From positions 62,001 to 126,000 of the forward strand of contig JBDVJO010000004.1 of assembly GCA_039939375.1 (NCBI GenBank): 64,000 nt of DNA. The letters run 5' to 3'. The position numbers were made by a program, and so were the translations under genes. The notes beneath the pieces are model-generated. The model searched no databases. It had not been told where the DNA came from and saw nothing but the letters and a program-made list of their open reading frames with translations. Below, piece by piece: positions 55,301 to 63,354 of the stretch (position 1 is the first letter of the stretch; each line of letters starts with the position of its first letter). Source of the stretch: Paracrocinitomix sp039939375 (GTDB lineage: Bacteria; Bacteroidota; Bacteroidia; Flavobacteriales_D; Crocinitomicaceae).

Positions 55301-56017
55301 TCCAACAGAAGAAGTTGTTGATGTAGTATTATTCTCATTAGAAGTATTTTCGTGGCTACTAAAAGAAACATCTGGGTTAATATTTAATCCATCATCACTA
55401 GCTGTTAATGAAACACCCAGTCCCAATTCCGCAGTGTTATCATCTGAGGTAGACTTGGCGAAATCAAAATTGGGCGTGGCAGAAAAAGTTGTTCCCCATC
55501 CTGCGTAGTTATTATAGTTCACTCCCATGCCAAGTGTTAAACTGAACTCTCCTGAAAGAGATTCACTGAAGTCAACCTCAAAACCTGCCATTTCAACTCC
55601 CCCCGCTATGCTCACTCCAACTGAAATATTATCTTTCATATTGAAGTCTTTTTTTATCTTGTCACCTTTAAAGTCATCTGGCACACCTCGCATAGTTCTA
55701 TTCATAACGCCAGGGTTAAGACTCCAGCCTAATCCTACCCAAGAAGCTTCTTGATCCATTGTTACTCCAGAGTTATAGGCCATATTAATTGGATATCCTC
55801 CAACATCCATTAAAGGAATATTATAATTAAAACTACCTGTTGATAAATTAACATTTTCAGAGGTACCAATAGGAGTGAAACCATGCATTTCAGGCTGAGA
55901 AGGTCCCGCGGTTAACGCAAATAATGCGTTTGGTTGAATTATAGACCCAATCATGTTTAATATCATCAAGACAGCTAAGCCTTTAGTGATATAGCTATTT
56001 CTAAATCTTTGTATCAT
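49379..56017 (-). CDS. SpvB-like giant protein (Tc toxin B component-like)
   Basis: This 2212-aa exported protein has an N-terminal signal (about 1-35), then the family block QPEMHGFTPIGTSENVNLS, YNIPLMDVGGYPINMAYNSG, QEASWVGLGWSLNPGV and MRGVPDDF, which opens SpvB/TcB-like proteins in Bacteroidota. A long beta-rich body follows. Residues about 2030-2140 look like a jelly-roll carbohydrate-binding module (YSMELSGNS, VLSYWVKRSD, IDGWQKVEYSF), and the last 70 residues hold YD-type repeats (YVYDAINLRLMAQLD, FYEYNEEGGLIRI). No ART domain of the original SpvB is seen. It would form a cocoon with the RHS protein encoded downstream. Confidence 0.82.
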   Translation of the reverse strand: MIQRFRNSYITKGLAVLMILNMIGSIIQPNALFALTAGPSQPEMHGFTPIGTSENVNLSTGSFNYNIPLMDVGGYPINMAYNSGVTMDQEASWVGLGWSLNPGVMNRTMRGVPDDFKGDKIKKDFNMKDNISVGVSIAGGVEMAGFEVDFSESLSGEFSLTLGMGVNYNNYAGWGTTFSATPNFDFAKSTSDDNTAELGLGVSLTASDDGLNINPDVSFSSHENTSNENNTTSTTSSVGVGLAFNSREGFKGATLHAKASKYSETELDANQKDALLKYFGITNPGPITKKSAGSTGSSISMPSNTYVPMVEFPKINAGVSFSGKLGTGFFTADGTMDINGYYMHQGLRTKNLEFPAFGYQNSQDAQDLQKVIHDFNREKDVSYTKGSPNLPVTNYTYDLYSAVGQGMAGMFRPFRSDIGHVYDSRVSSTGVDGALGIDFTTGNLVDGGFDLDLNISTQTTKKWKNWTNKAKNKFEFQKLENGSLFEPVYFKQVGELAVDEDPLLSNMGGFDPVAIKLKYTFGNNVEAMQTLYSNTDISIPVNFETKRTVGDRAKRNMVFSQLSVEESELVGLPIDEEIYSGAEDYHNGEISVVRADGVKYIYGLPAYNTLQKEVTFSVGDASDDGSGKVTYVAGVDNSVNNQNGIDHFYEATTLPPFAHSYLLTAVVSADYVDRTNDGPSADDYGTYTKFTYNQAYDEYDWRVPYEENKANLNEGLRTLDGDNKASYIYGQKEIWYLEKIETKTHVAIFTTGNRHDAHESDGENGGEGLDSMKKLEKISLFTKPDYEAHILDLNDATPIKEVHFVYDYYLCPNVPNNDGDSEIVDSQDINENKGKLTLREVYFSYGKSDKGKLSAYKFKYGDVDGIAGEDAEGNAPYDLKDYNMWGTFKPNEPTTYSQTNNAENPYVEQDKAQEDINVAQWHLTDIILPSGGQMKINYESNDYSSVQNKGVMEFLNVVGTAESKADITSATYITDLENRLWGDGDNSGEVDYLWTVVELPDGAASYTDSKFKDKMLRPLGDDPIRFNFYMDLEEKSAGSAGWSMSEYVSGYAEIDDAGDYADAGIVEINGEKYGCFKFKAVHEENKDGSLDSHPIAKTTWQWVRIHNPHVAYDQVGGTIATGPGSDQTGIVEAIGASISSFAEVFNGPNGFIRNKGIGKYFNRNKSWVRLPTPSDNKLGGGSRVKTISLTDEWDEMTNDVNEGDYYGQEYKYIDEEGASSGVATFEPIISKENPLITPLSFDVKRFMVPDDKYVIEKPYGLSFYPTPKITYGRVEVSSINKVYERDLTNYVSGNRTGKTVTEFYTTKDFPTIVRQTKMDSKPFSPDLITKLLKLNSREHANVSQGYVIELNDMDGKLKSQMVYAEGNDVPITGVRHIYASTTIPQDYDDLGITGLQNISWDDVRLDNNALTIGADGTVEEHTIGVEYDIITDFRQNRTENISGGVDSNLGNFLISIGFTVPSFFPTFSRQVTRFRSAVTTKVINRYGLLREVVTFDNGAAVSTENLAWDRETGEVLLTKTKNEFSDPFYSMKFPAHWTYDRMGQAYKNIGLTVGAMTASGGDYYAGTGSSNFVKGDEVLIAYNNGTSDLEEKAWVLDVSGSDVYFIDIDGNPLNVTSISSVKVIRSGRRNQQSLPVGLLTMKSDPTRDDQGDLQDMADNSFDDTYSDTEVISASATEFSEDWGLKCGGFEEGYTVTEDCELTANMGDYVINGSGTFNKNIDPCPFYVFEASNYDPLTVDQVITAGPVPGVNGFVGAWPSWNSLPNIGFTNISLASPLSDNVDLYHLEFNADFGGSTGTDYILYNGYMGEWCPLWECYDGIPDPNVELCGIQESDIINPFVENVQGVWRSLKGWTKLGLRHQMNFDLAALENPDQLTNIRTQGKYEDFNYFWTMVSNKWVKNEINWTWVKAITAFRGYDQDGMERENMDALFRFSAAINGYANTLPIAVAANATYRQIGYDGFEDYDYYDEESCKNRHFAFENATRSSAESHTGRYSMELSGNSFIGLVRTLEKDGEVISAKTIPYEVRDCECQGNFGPETYDVRNYAQNQTVVAEDKKYVLSYWVKRSDQGPLVSNYTGLDPIVTADGTTLTLSAARKSNIIDGWQKVEYSFTIDGISLPSAGVSLFTLSFNNTQVTKVYLDDIRIQPFNSSMATYVYDAINLRLMAQLDDNNFATFYEYNEEGGLIRIKKETERGIVTIQESRSGVIKGGL

Positions 56018-56616
56018 TATTTGTTTCTTAGTTCAGGTAAATTCAAGAAATCTTCTTTAAAAAATGTAAACTTGATCATTCCATTATTGAATAATTTATC
56101 TCTAAAACAAAACTGAATTGTTTCATCTGACTCTGCCTTGTCGAAGGCAAAATTAATTTTGAGATTAGGGCTAATACCAAAATCCCGTTCCAAATGTGCA
56201 AATTGACATTTCAATGTGTCATTCCCACTTAGAAGAAAACAATCTTTTGTTACTTCACTATTTAAATATTGAATTCTAGCATTATATTCTAACTCGTTCC
56301 TAACGTTGAATTTTAATGGGGAGTTTCCTTTTTTATCAGTAATATTTAAGAGAACAGAATGAGTTTCTCCATAATGATCTAACTCTTTTTGAATATCACA
56401 ATCCTTAATTAATTCCGGACCTTTATTCAATAATAAAAGATATTCTGAAGTCTCGTACTGAGCAGTAAAAACCCAGTTGTTAATCTCTTTCGTTTTATAC
56501 ATGCCATTGTCAGAAGATTCCATCCATTTTTTGTATTCAGTTGGAGAAAATTCTTTTTTGCATGATATTAACAAAAGTGAAAAAATCAATATTTTAGTTA
56601 ACTTCTCAACGCCCAT
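56017..56616 (-). CDS. Lipoprotein of unknown function
   Basis: ATG 56616 is preferred because MGVEKLTKILIFSLLLISC gives a clean lipoprotein signal with lipobox LLISC; ATGs further upstream add residues without improving it. The mature part (about 180 residues) has alternating strands (WVFTAQYETSEYLLLLNKG) and an LKFNVRNELEYNARIQYLN helix-strand segment. It ends one base into the SpvB-like start (TAATG). Its function is unknown, but such operon-linked lipoproteins could anchor or guide the giants at the outer membrane. Confidence 0.62.
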   Translation of the reverse strand: MGVEKLTKILIFSLLLISCKKEFSPTEYKKWMESSDNGMYKTKEINNWVFTAQYETSEYLLLLNKGPELIKDCDIQKELDHYGETHSVLLNITDKKGNSPLKFNVRNELEYNARIQYLNSEVTKDCFLLSGNDTLKCQFAHLERDFGISPNLKINFAFDKAESDETIQFCFRDKLFNNGMIKFTFFKEDFLNLPELRNK

Positions 56617-57118
56617 TATATTTGTCATTTGAATATGAAATAACTTCATTTGTTATGTTCGCACCATCTTTAACGTACATAACATTACCATCCCCTTTCA
56701 TTCCTATTATAACATCATAGTTATTTTCGCTACCGAATTCTTGCACATAAGAGTTTAGTTGAGCCCAAACTTTATTCGAAAAATCATCCCCGATACTGTC
56801 TAGTTTAAATTGTTCTCGCTTTTGTTGATCCAAGAATGAAACATAAGTCATTTCGAAAAGTTGAGACTTTTCACTATCATTATAAACTGTTGATGCGTTT
56901 AGAGCAAACTCATAATTCTTAATATCTTTTTCTAAGCTGTCAATCACTGCATATGACTTAGCCGAAATCTCTTCATATTCATTTGAAAGTTCAATTTGAT
57001 AATCAAATGACTCATACATACTTGGTAAGTCTACTACACCAATGTTTCTCCCATGCTCTTCTGAACAAGAAGTACATATCAAAATAAATCCAAATAAAAA
57101 ATATGTGTTTTTTAACAT
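56606..57118 (-). CDS. Skp/OmpH-like lipoprotein
   Basis: This 170-aa lipoprotein (lipobox LICTSC) shows the OmpH/Skp layout: a first strand NIGVVDLPSMYESF, a long coiled-coil pair (about 40-120), then YVQEFGSENNYDVIIGMKGDGNVMYVKDGANITNEVI, the typical closing strand and helix. Skp is the periplasmic holdase for outer-membrane proteins. Here it is placed in an operon with SpvB- and RHS-type proteins and may be their private chaperone. It overlaps the DNRLRE-protein gene by 7 bases. Confidence 0.78.
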   Translation of the reverse strand: MLKNTYFLFGFILICTSCSEEHGRNIGVVDLPSMYESFDYQIELSNEYEEISAKSYAVIDSLEKDIKNYEFALNASTVYNDSEKSQLFEMTYVSFLDQQKREQFKLDSIGDDFSNKVWAQLNSYVQEFGSENNYDVIIGMKGDGNVMYVKDGANITNEVISYSNDKYNGR

Positions 57119-60100
57119 CCTGAGTTTATCATTTTAAAACGTAAATACCTTTTTTCCATTTTAGCGTTTGTAACTTCTAAAATGTAAGTTCCATCCGCTA
57201 TGCAATTTGATCCTGAAAAATCGAAATCAATTCTATTGTCCCCATAACTAATTGGATTAATACTAATTGAATTTTGGTCGTCTTCTAGATCTGAGTTATC
57301 ATTAAATACTTTAAAAACTAATTCGTGATCATTGTATTCTTCGTCATATTCAACCTTTAAAACTTTATCAATTGTTTGATAAAATCCACCATCTGAATTT
57401 GTTTGAAGTTGCACGTAAACTGGAACCTGCGGAAAACAAAAAGAGCCAATCACATTTTTTACTTTTACATTTTTTCTTAGTTGAATATCAAGACGCATAT
57501 TCTCATTATCTATTATCGTGCTTGTAAATTCGTAAAGAGTATTTCCGTTGTGAATTAATTTAAAGTCAAAACCATCTTGTTCAATCCTTAAAGGAAGCTG
57601 TCCAGGTATTAGCAGTACATTTCCTCCCCAGATCGAATTATAACCAGATGGGCTAGTGTGATTTTGAATGATACCGTTCGATTTTACTGCAACAATACTT
57701 CCTTGAGCTGTTGTAGAGAAAAAGACTTCTATTCCTGAATTACCAGTGGAGTTTTGTAAAGCTATTATTGCCTCTCCTTGATTTATTGCAGAAAAAACAC
57801 CATCCATTAAGCCAATTTCAAATTCGATCCAATTGGAAGTTAAAGATGTTTGATTAACACTTTGAATTTGACCCCAATCATATGGCGCTATTAAATCTGT
57901 TGGTGTAAGCGAATTATTATTATCAACATTAATATTTGTTCCTTGATTCCAAACAACATTATATCCAATCGTAACAATTTCAACTGAACTAAATTGATTA
58001 GAACCATTTGACCAAACACAATGCATATTATACACTCCAAAAGGAATCAAAATACTTTGAGGAATTGAGGCACTAGTATAATCCCAAGTCGAATTTTGAT
58101 CAGAAATTGTTATAGACTCCAGCTCGTACCCATGAAAGTAGCTTTCTAAAATTGTGAGCACACCATCTGACTTACCACAAGTAACATGCGATATATCTTT
58201 TTTAACTTTAGCACCCACGGAAATATGCATGATGATATATTTAATGGCGCTCAAACTTCCTTTTAATAATAACTCTGTTTTGTAATCAGGAATGTTTCCA
58301 GGAATAGTGTCTCTTGTTAATTCAATTCCGTTTTTGTAAAATATCATCATACCATTCAATTTTTGCATTGAAAGAGTATCTCTCAGGTTAATATTGAAAG
58401 TATCCAAAGGATAACCATTATCAAGTATTTCAAGAGTATCATTGGATTTTATTTTGAATGCATATTCAAAGTCAAAATCGTAGACAACCCGAGAATCTTT
58501 TGAATTATTTAGTCCAATTACAACCTCATCATCAAGTTGAATTACTTCAAATTGTAAAGTTGCCGCTTCATCTGATGGAATAATAGTGTTTAGAACTGCA
58601 TGGCCTTGAGAATTTGAACCTGTTGTATCCACAGAAATAGTATCAGATGATATAATAACCAAATTTGTATCAGCTAAAGATAATTCTGGCGCCAAAACGA
58701 CTTGTTCCTCTAGAATTAGATCACCAGAAGAATCAAAAACTCCAATAAAATAACTACCTGGATTCAGATTTTCATAAACGAAATTCTGGGAATTTATATT
58801 CCCTTCCCAAAAGTCAGAACTATCAATTGAAATAGAATCATTCAAATTTGACCAAATATCATTCAAATCAGTAAAAGGCTTATGTTGTAAAAAAAAGGAG
58901 TACGGTAATTGACCATTGGGTGCATTTACTTCAATCATGCCTTTGTTTAAAGTGTCTATAAATTCAGTTTCAATTGTAGGTTTGATTTCAAATTTATATA
59001 CAAACTTAGGTCGATCAACTGCATTGACTTCATCAGTAAATCCATAAATAAGTCTATTATTTCCAGGATCAGTGTAACTATCCAACTGAATACTTATACC
59101 AAAATTTGAATTTGGATTATCTTGCCAATAATTTACAAAGTTGATTAGATCTAATGTGTCATCTCTAAAAACATTGTTGGCTGTTTCAGTCAAAGATACA
59201 GAAACGGTGTCATCAACATCTGGTTTCGTATCATAATTCACTAAATATTCATCCCAATCCTCCATTACCAAATAAACCGTTGCTGCATTCGAAGAACCTA
59301 TAGCTTTTAAATGTTTATGATAAGGAGAATATAATCTCAATTCGGCAAAATTTGGTTCCATTAAATAATCAAAATCAACCTTTATTTTAAAAAATGGATA
59401 TCCGTCATAAGAAGAATTATTAGAATTAAACCATTGGTAAGTAGGATAAGTATTATCACCGTCATCAGTGGAATTAAAATATGCTGTCAAGGCATCTTCA
59501 CCATACATTGCTGCGGTATCTGCATTATTTGCATATATTTCAATAGTCGTTTCTTCACCTTCTTCGCCTACTGCGAAATATTTGTAGTTGGTATAGCCTG
59601 AATCATCTTCAACCTGAAAAAGATATAATCCAGCATCCAAACCAGTTACTTCTGAATTAGCAATATTAGATCCTGATTCTATTACATAAGTATCTCCATT
59701 TACAAACTTTAGCCAATCGTAAGACACATAGTTTCCAGTTCCTTCAGAAACCATGGGTGATATACTTCCATCTGAATTCCCGTTCGAACAATGAGTAACA
59801 TTTCCTGAAATCTCTATGGGCAAAACATAGCTAATTGTTACATAAGAATCATAAGTAGTTCCAGAATACTCCTCACTTAAATATTTCACTCCCCTAGATG
59901 CACCAGATTCTGACTCTAACCTTAAACACCATCCAAAATTTTCTTCTGGATAATTCACCATCTTTTGGACATGATTCGTTACATCAAAACTATGCCAACC
60001 AGTGCTGGAAGTTTCAGAATGACTTATACTAATTTGGTCTGAAGTTGTCACTGATGGTTGGGTGTTCCAGGTAAATGAGCTCTGACTTGTCCAATCAGAA

Positions 60101-60423
60101 TTAGCCCTTTGTAAATATGCTGGATGACTTGCACCGTTATTTACCCAAGAAGAATATAGCTTCAACTCTGAAGAAATTATAATTGCATTTGATGGAATTG
60201 TGGAAAAATCATATTCCAAGAACGTTCTATAAACTGTAGCGGGTCTTGTTAATGAAAGGTAAAAATATGTCTCTGTAGTTGAGCTGTAGTCTACAGCCGC
60301 GTTAGTACCACTCATTACATAAGTATCAAAAGATACTCCATAATCATCTGTATCTATTTGAGAATAAGAATGTAAATTGACAAACAATATATTTAAAATA
60401 CAAAAAAGTTTAAAAATTCTCAT
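57112..60423 (-). CDS. Large secreted protein with DNRLRE domains
   Basis: This 1103-aa protein has a signal peptide (ILFVNLHSYS) and two DNRLRE-type domains of about 160 residues: about 20-205 (VYRTFLEYDFSTIPSNAIIISSEL, SDWTSQSSFTWNTQP, GWHSFDVTNHV) and about 290-480 (FFKIKVDFDYLMEP). More beta domains follow (about 480-1000). The end (GDNRIDFDFSGSNCIADGTYILEVTNA... ending in Cys) resembles the C-terminus of the protein encoded by the preceding gene. No type IX sorting domain was recognised. It may be an adhesin or receptor part of the machinery. Confidence 0.75.
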   Translation of the reverse strand: MRIFKLFCILNILFVNLHSYSQIDTDDYGVSFDTYVMSGTNAAVDYSSTTETYFYLSLTRPATVYRTFLEYDFSTIPSNAIIISSELKLYSSWVNNGASHPAYLQRANSDWTSQSSFTWNTQPSVTTSDQISISHSETSSTGWHSFDVTNHVQKMVNYPEENFGWCLRLESESGASRGVKYLSEEYSGTTYDSYVTISYVLPIEISGNVTHCSNGNSDGSISPMVSEGTGNYVSYDWLKFVNGDTYVIESGSNIANSEVTGLDAGLYLFQVEDDSGYTNYKYFAVGEEGEETTIEIYANNADTAAMYGEDALTAYFNSTDDGDNTYPTYQWFNSNNSSYDGYPFFKIKVDFDYLMEPNFAELRLYSPYHKHLKAIGSSNAATVYLVMEDWDEYLVNYDTKPDVDDTVSVSLTETANNVFRDDTLDLINFVNYWQDNPNSNFGISIQLDSYTDPGNNRLIYGFTDEVNAVDRPKFVYKFEIKPTIETEFIDTLNKGMIEVNAPNGQLPYSFFLQHKPFTDLNDIWSNLNDSISIDSSDFWEGNINSQNFVYENLNPGSYFIGVFDSSGDLILEEQVVLAPELSLADTNLVIISSDTISVDTTGSNSQGHAVLNTIIPSDEAATLQFEVIQLDDEVVIGLNNSKDSRVVYDFDFEYAFKIKSNDTLEILDNGYPLDTFNINLRDTLSMQKLNGMMIFYKNGIELTRDTIPGNIPDYKTELLLKGSLSAIKYIIMHISVGAKVKKDISHVTCGKSDGVLTILESYFHGYELESITISDQNSTWDYTSASIPQSILIPFGVYNMHCVWSNGSNQFSSVEIVTIGYNVVWNQGTNINVDNNNSLTPTDLIAPYDWGQIQSVNQTSLTSNWIEFEIGLMDGVFSAINQGEAIIALQNSTGNSGIEVFFSTTAQGSIVAVKSNGIIQNHTSPSGYNSIWGGNVLLIPGQLPLRIEQDGFDFKLIHNGNTLYEFTSTIIDNENMRLDIQLRKNVKVKNVIGSFCFPQVPVYVQLQTNSDGGFYQTIDKVLKVEYDEEYNDHELVFKVFNDNSDLEDDQNSISINPISYGDNRIDFDFSGSNCIADGTYILEVTNAKMEKRYLRFKMINSGC

Positions 60424-60905
60424 AAATCAAATATTTTGGTTTCGGTGCATCCCATTCTACCATTTTCATGTTCGCACGTGACAGTAATTTTATATTGACC
60501 TTCTTGTATACAAGCATCACATGAAAATTCAATTTTATCAGTTCCTAAAGGATTCGGATGATCCACGTCAAAAAATTGATAAACAGAATTAAAACATGGA
60601 TTAGAGATTACATCTTTGATTACACTAGCGACTTCAATATGAATGATTAATGAGTCTGAAATTTCAGAGACAGGTATTTCTATAGAAAAACCTTTATTAG
60701 AGAATAATGTATTAGTTGTATCTATTGATAAGGAATCTATTAAAATCGAGTTCTTCACAATTTCTATAGAAAAATGATCATGAAAGGTTGCCGTATCAGA
60801 ATTAAACTGAGTTTGATTTTCAGGATATAAATCTGTCGAGTCTGACTGTGCGTTTGCTGATCCTAATAAAAGCAAAAAACAAATAATTAATAATTTATTG
60901 GTCAT
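60420..60905 (-). CDS. Small exported protein, first gene of the giant-protein operon
   Basis: This 161-aa protein has a signal peptide (LLLLGSANA) and then an acidic, Ser/Asp/Thr-rich beta domain ending TDKIEFSCDACIQEGQYKITV and CEHENGRMGCTE. Its last 60 residues share spacing with the end of the next protein (I-F...C...G.Y...VT), suggesting a common C-terminal domain. It overlaps the next gene by 4 bases (ATGA). No catalytic motif is seen; it may be a partner or secretion tag carrier. Confidence 0.62.
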   Translation of the reverse strand: MTNKLLIICFLLLLGSANAQSDSTDLYPENQTQFNSDTATFHDHFSIEIVKNSILIDSLSIDTTNTLFSNKGFSIEIPVSEISDSLIIHIEVASVIKDVISNPCFNSVYQFFDVDHPNPLGTDKIEFSCDACIQEGQYKITVTCEHENGRMGCTETKIFDL

Positions 60906-60994
60906 ATTGAATACGATTCTTTTTAAAATATCTCTTGAAACTTAAAACAGATAAATTTTTGGCTAAAGTAATTTTGCCCGAAGACTTTTCATTC

Positions 60995-61012
60995 AGTGTT
61001 TTCCGCAACACT
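60995..61012. promoter_or_regulatory. Small hairpin in the operon leader
   Basis: AGTGTT (60995-61000) and AACACT (61007-61012) pair around TTCCGC, between the regulator stop and the operon start. No T-run follows on either strand, so it could be an operator or leader structure rather than a terminator. Confidence 0.35.
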
Positions 61013-61075
61013 TGTTAATAACAAACCCTCAAAACACATTAACATCTACTAATCAATAACTTACGTATTTGAAAA

Positions 61076-61750
61076 TTACATTCTTAAACGTATATTATTT
61101 TTAGAGTGATCTTCTTTAGAAATATTAAGAGCAAATAGTATCACACCAATCATAGTTTTACTATTAGTTTTTTCAATCATTCTTCTTCTGTGGGTTTCAA
61201 TTGTTCTGGCACTTAAACCTAACTCTTCAGCTATTTCTGAATTAGTATATTCTTTGCATACCATTCTTAAAATTTCCAATTCGCGATCAGAAAACTCTCC
61301 TGACGTCAATTCATTAAACTCAATTGTACCATTCTTTTCTAAACTATTTTGGATTCCTTGATCAAAAAACAGTTGCAATGGGTTTTGATCTAGAATAGCT
61401 TTTTCAATTCCTTCTTTCAATTCATTCACACTAATTGATTTTGGAAAAAAATTTATAATTCCTATTCTAACAAAATCGAGCACTAGATTTTTATTTAATT
61501 CATCACTGAGAATAATAAATTTTACTTCAGGGAAATGATGAACCATTTGACGAATTAATTTGTCATCAGCATCTTTAAAGCTTCCAATTTCATAAATAAG
61601 AACATTTAATGAACCCGGATATAACTTTTCTTTGCATTCTATCAAAGTTTCAAAAGACATTTCAACATTAAGACCTGTTTTATCATTCAATGAATAAACA
61701 AGCGCTTCTCTGAATAAATTGTTTTGATCAACAACTCCTACCTTTATCAT
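61076..61750 (-). CDS. LuxR-type response regulator with atypical receiver
   Basis: This 224-aa regulator has a receiver-like N-terminal domain (1-120) and a LuxR HTH at the C-terminus (about 150-215; FSDRELEILRMVCKEYTNSEIAEELGLS). In the receiver the phospho-acceptor Asp is replaced by Glu54 (LIYEIG), while Lys (FPKS) and a Ser at the Thr position are kept, and the usual acidic pair is Asp8-Gln9. A Glu there often mimics phosphorylation, so it may be constitutively active or ligand-controlled. It points the same way as the 22-kb operon that starts 170 bases downstream and is a plausible regulator of it. No sensor kinase is nearby. Confidence 0.85.
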   Translation of the reverse strand: MIKVGVVDQNNLFREALVYSLNDKTGLNVEMSFETLIECKEKLYPGSLNVLIYEIGSFKDADDKLIRQMVHHFPEVKFIILSDELNKNLVLDFVRIGIINFFPKSISVNELKEGIEKAILDQNPLQLFFDQGIQNSLEKNGTIEFNELTSGEFSDRELEILRMVCKEYTNSEIAEELGLSARTIETHRRRMIEKTNSKTMIGVILFALNISKEDHSKNNIRLRM

Positions 61751-61785
61751 ATTAAATATTTAAGAACAACTTCGGCAAGCAGGTA

Positions 61786-62849
61786 GGCTACAAAAGTAGA
61801 GTAGGTATCAAGAAATACTTTAAGTATTAAAACGTATTTTTTCGGTAAACACGTACGTTTTAACACTTAGTTTCCTAGCTTTTGGCAATTTCAACTTTGA
61901 TTAGCACTTTCATTAATCTTCGGTAGCCTTGATCTGGACCGTTTCTTTGGTTGTATTTAAAGCTCACTTCATCTAGGTATAGATGCAAATGGTCAATACA
62001 AACTTTGTGGTATTGTGCGAGAAGAGGTCTTTTAAATTGGCTGAAGAATCCTTCGATCGTATTTTTATAGTAAATCCCTCTTTTAAAAATCCTTGCTCCT
62101 CTACTCATTACTTGATGACTTTTAAAATGTTTTCAAAGGAAAATAAACATTGGATACATCAGAAACTAAAACGCTTGAAGGATGTATCTCGTCTATTAAT
62201 AGTGGAACAATTTCGTCTCTACATACTTTTTTAATTACTTTAGCAATAACATTAACTTGAATTTGAACCATTACAAAAACTAGTTTCAGATGTTCATGAC
62301 CTCTGGGCTTTTTAGGTTAGTTTTTCTTCCTAGGGAACTGACTATTAATCTTTCCGCCGACAAATGTTTCATTGCTTCAACAATTCCTTTGAGCATAAGA
62401 TCATCATCCTGTATCATAGCTTTACGAATTTTCATTTGAAGTAACCAGGCTGTATTCTTTTCACCGATAAGTCTCATGAAAGTTGCATGGAAGAAATCCC
62501 TTTCTTAACTGAATGAATCAAAGCGATAGCCATAAAATATTTGTAAAGAAGAAGATTTGAATCTTCGAAAACTGTTCCTACCGAGACACTATAAAAGTTA
62601 TTACAAATTAAGCAAGTGTGTTTTGTTTCCTTAGGACTACTTTTTTTACTACAGCAATATCGACAGACTGGAATACTATCCCATCTTTGCTTCTCAAGGT
62701 ACTTCACACATTTTTCATGTGTGTTTAATTCTGTTGTAACCTGTATTAAATTCAAAACTCTTAATTTTCTGCCAAGCTCTGAATTCAAGTCGTAAATTAT
62801 ATACGTTTACCTTTTCTAGGAAATTGAGTTTTTAAAAGCAGTTGTAGCC
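61786..62849 (-). mobile_element. Decayed IS1595-family insertion sequence
   Basis: The element measures about 1.06 kb. Its ends carry imperfect inverted repeats: GGCTACAA at 61786-61793 and TTGTAGCC at 62842-62849. Inside are three broken transposase frames. No 8-base target duplication could be seen at the ends, so the insertion appears old. It separates the regulator region from the next locus. Confidence 0.65.
61875..62788 (-). pseudogene. IS1595-type transposase pseudogene
   Basis: The zinc-ribbon N-terminus (CRYCCSKKSSPKETKHTCLICNN) lies in 62474-62788, which has only a TTG start. The middle is in 62286-62477 (KNTAWLLQMKIRKAM). The ISXO2-like C-terminal part is in 61875-62108 (YYKNTIEGFFSQFKRP, YLDEVSFKYNQRN). 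At about 62350-62373 an out-of-frame NETFVGGK marks the first DDE position, where Asp has become Asn. Frameshifts separate all three pieces, so the transposase is dead. Confidence 0.75.
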
Positions 62850-63129
62850 CAAATCTGAGAAATTTTAAAAAAAATACAATTTGTTTCTCCCCCTATTTAA
62901 TAGTAATTTGCAATTTTTCAATAACAAATGAGTAATATCTAATCATTGCAAAGGATTACGCTAGATTTGCTATAAAGATAAAACTTTGTTAAGTTGGGAT
63001 TCCAAGAATAAATGAGCAATGGGATTTTCAATAACTTAAATACAACCCACAATAGAATGCTAAAAACCAGAAAAGCACAACAGAGAAAGAAGCCTCCTTT
63101 ATCTCTTAATAAAACTATGAAGCAAGTAA

Positions 63130-63333
63130 TTATAGTCCATCCAGACGATACCTTTTCATGAAAGTACTATAATTTGCTTGAATCAATAACTTTAATAATC
63201 CATCAGGTACTTTCAATGTTAGTTCTAACTGATTAGATCTTCCAATTACCTGTTTAATGAATAGAATGTCATTTACATTCAACAAAAAGGTATAATTAGA
63301 TAAATCATTTACTTCAACAAATTGTGTCATCAT
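63130..63333 (-). CDS. Small unknown protein
   Basis: This 67-aa protein (MMTQFVEVNDLSNYTFLLNV...) has alternating short strands and a C-terminal FMKRYRLDG. It has no signal peptide or known motif. It lies 21 bases downstream of the truncated gene at the window end, on the same strand, so it is probably the last gene of that operon. The 280-300 bases before the IS remnant hold no other gene I can see. Confidence 0.5.
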   Translation of the reverse strand: MMTQFVEVNDLSNYTFLLNVNDILFIKQVIGRSNQLELTLKVPDGLLKLLIQANYSTFMKRYRLDGL

Positions 63334-63354
63334 AATGTTATCTGTTTAAATCTT

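Noticed and set aside
39349..56000. Numerous 60-120 aa open frames opposite the giant genes
   Set aside because: They lie antisense to clearly coding sequence, have no ribosome sites and have odd composition, so they are shadows.
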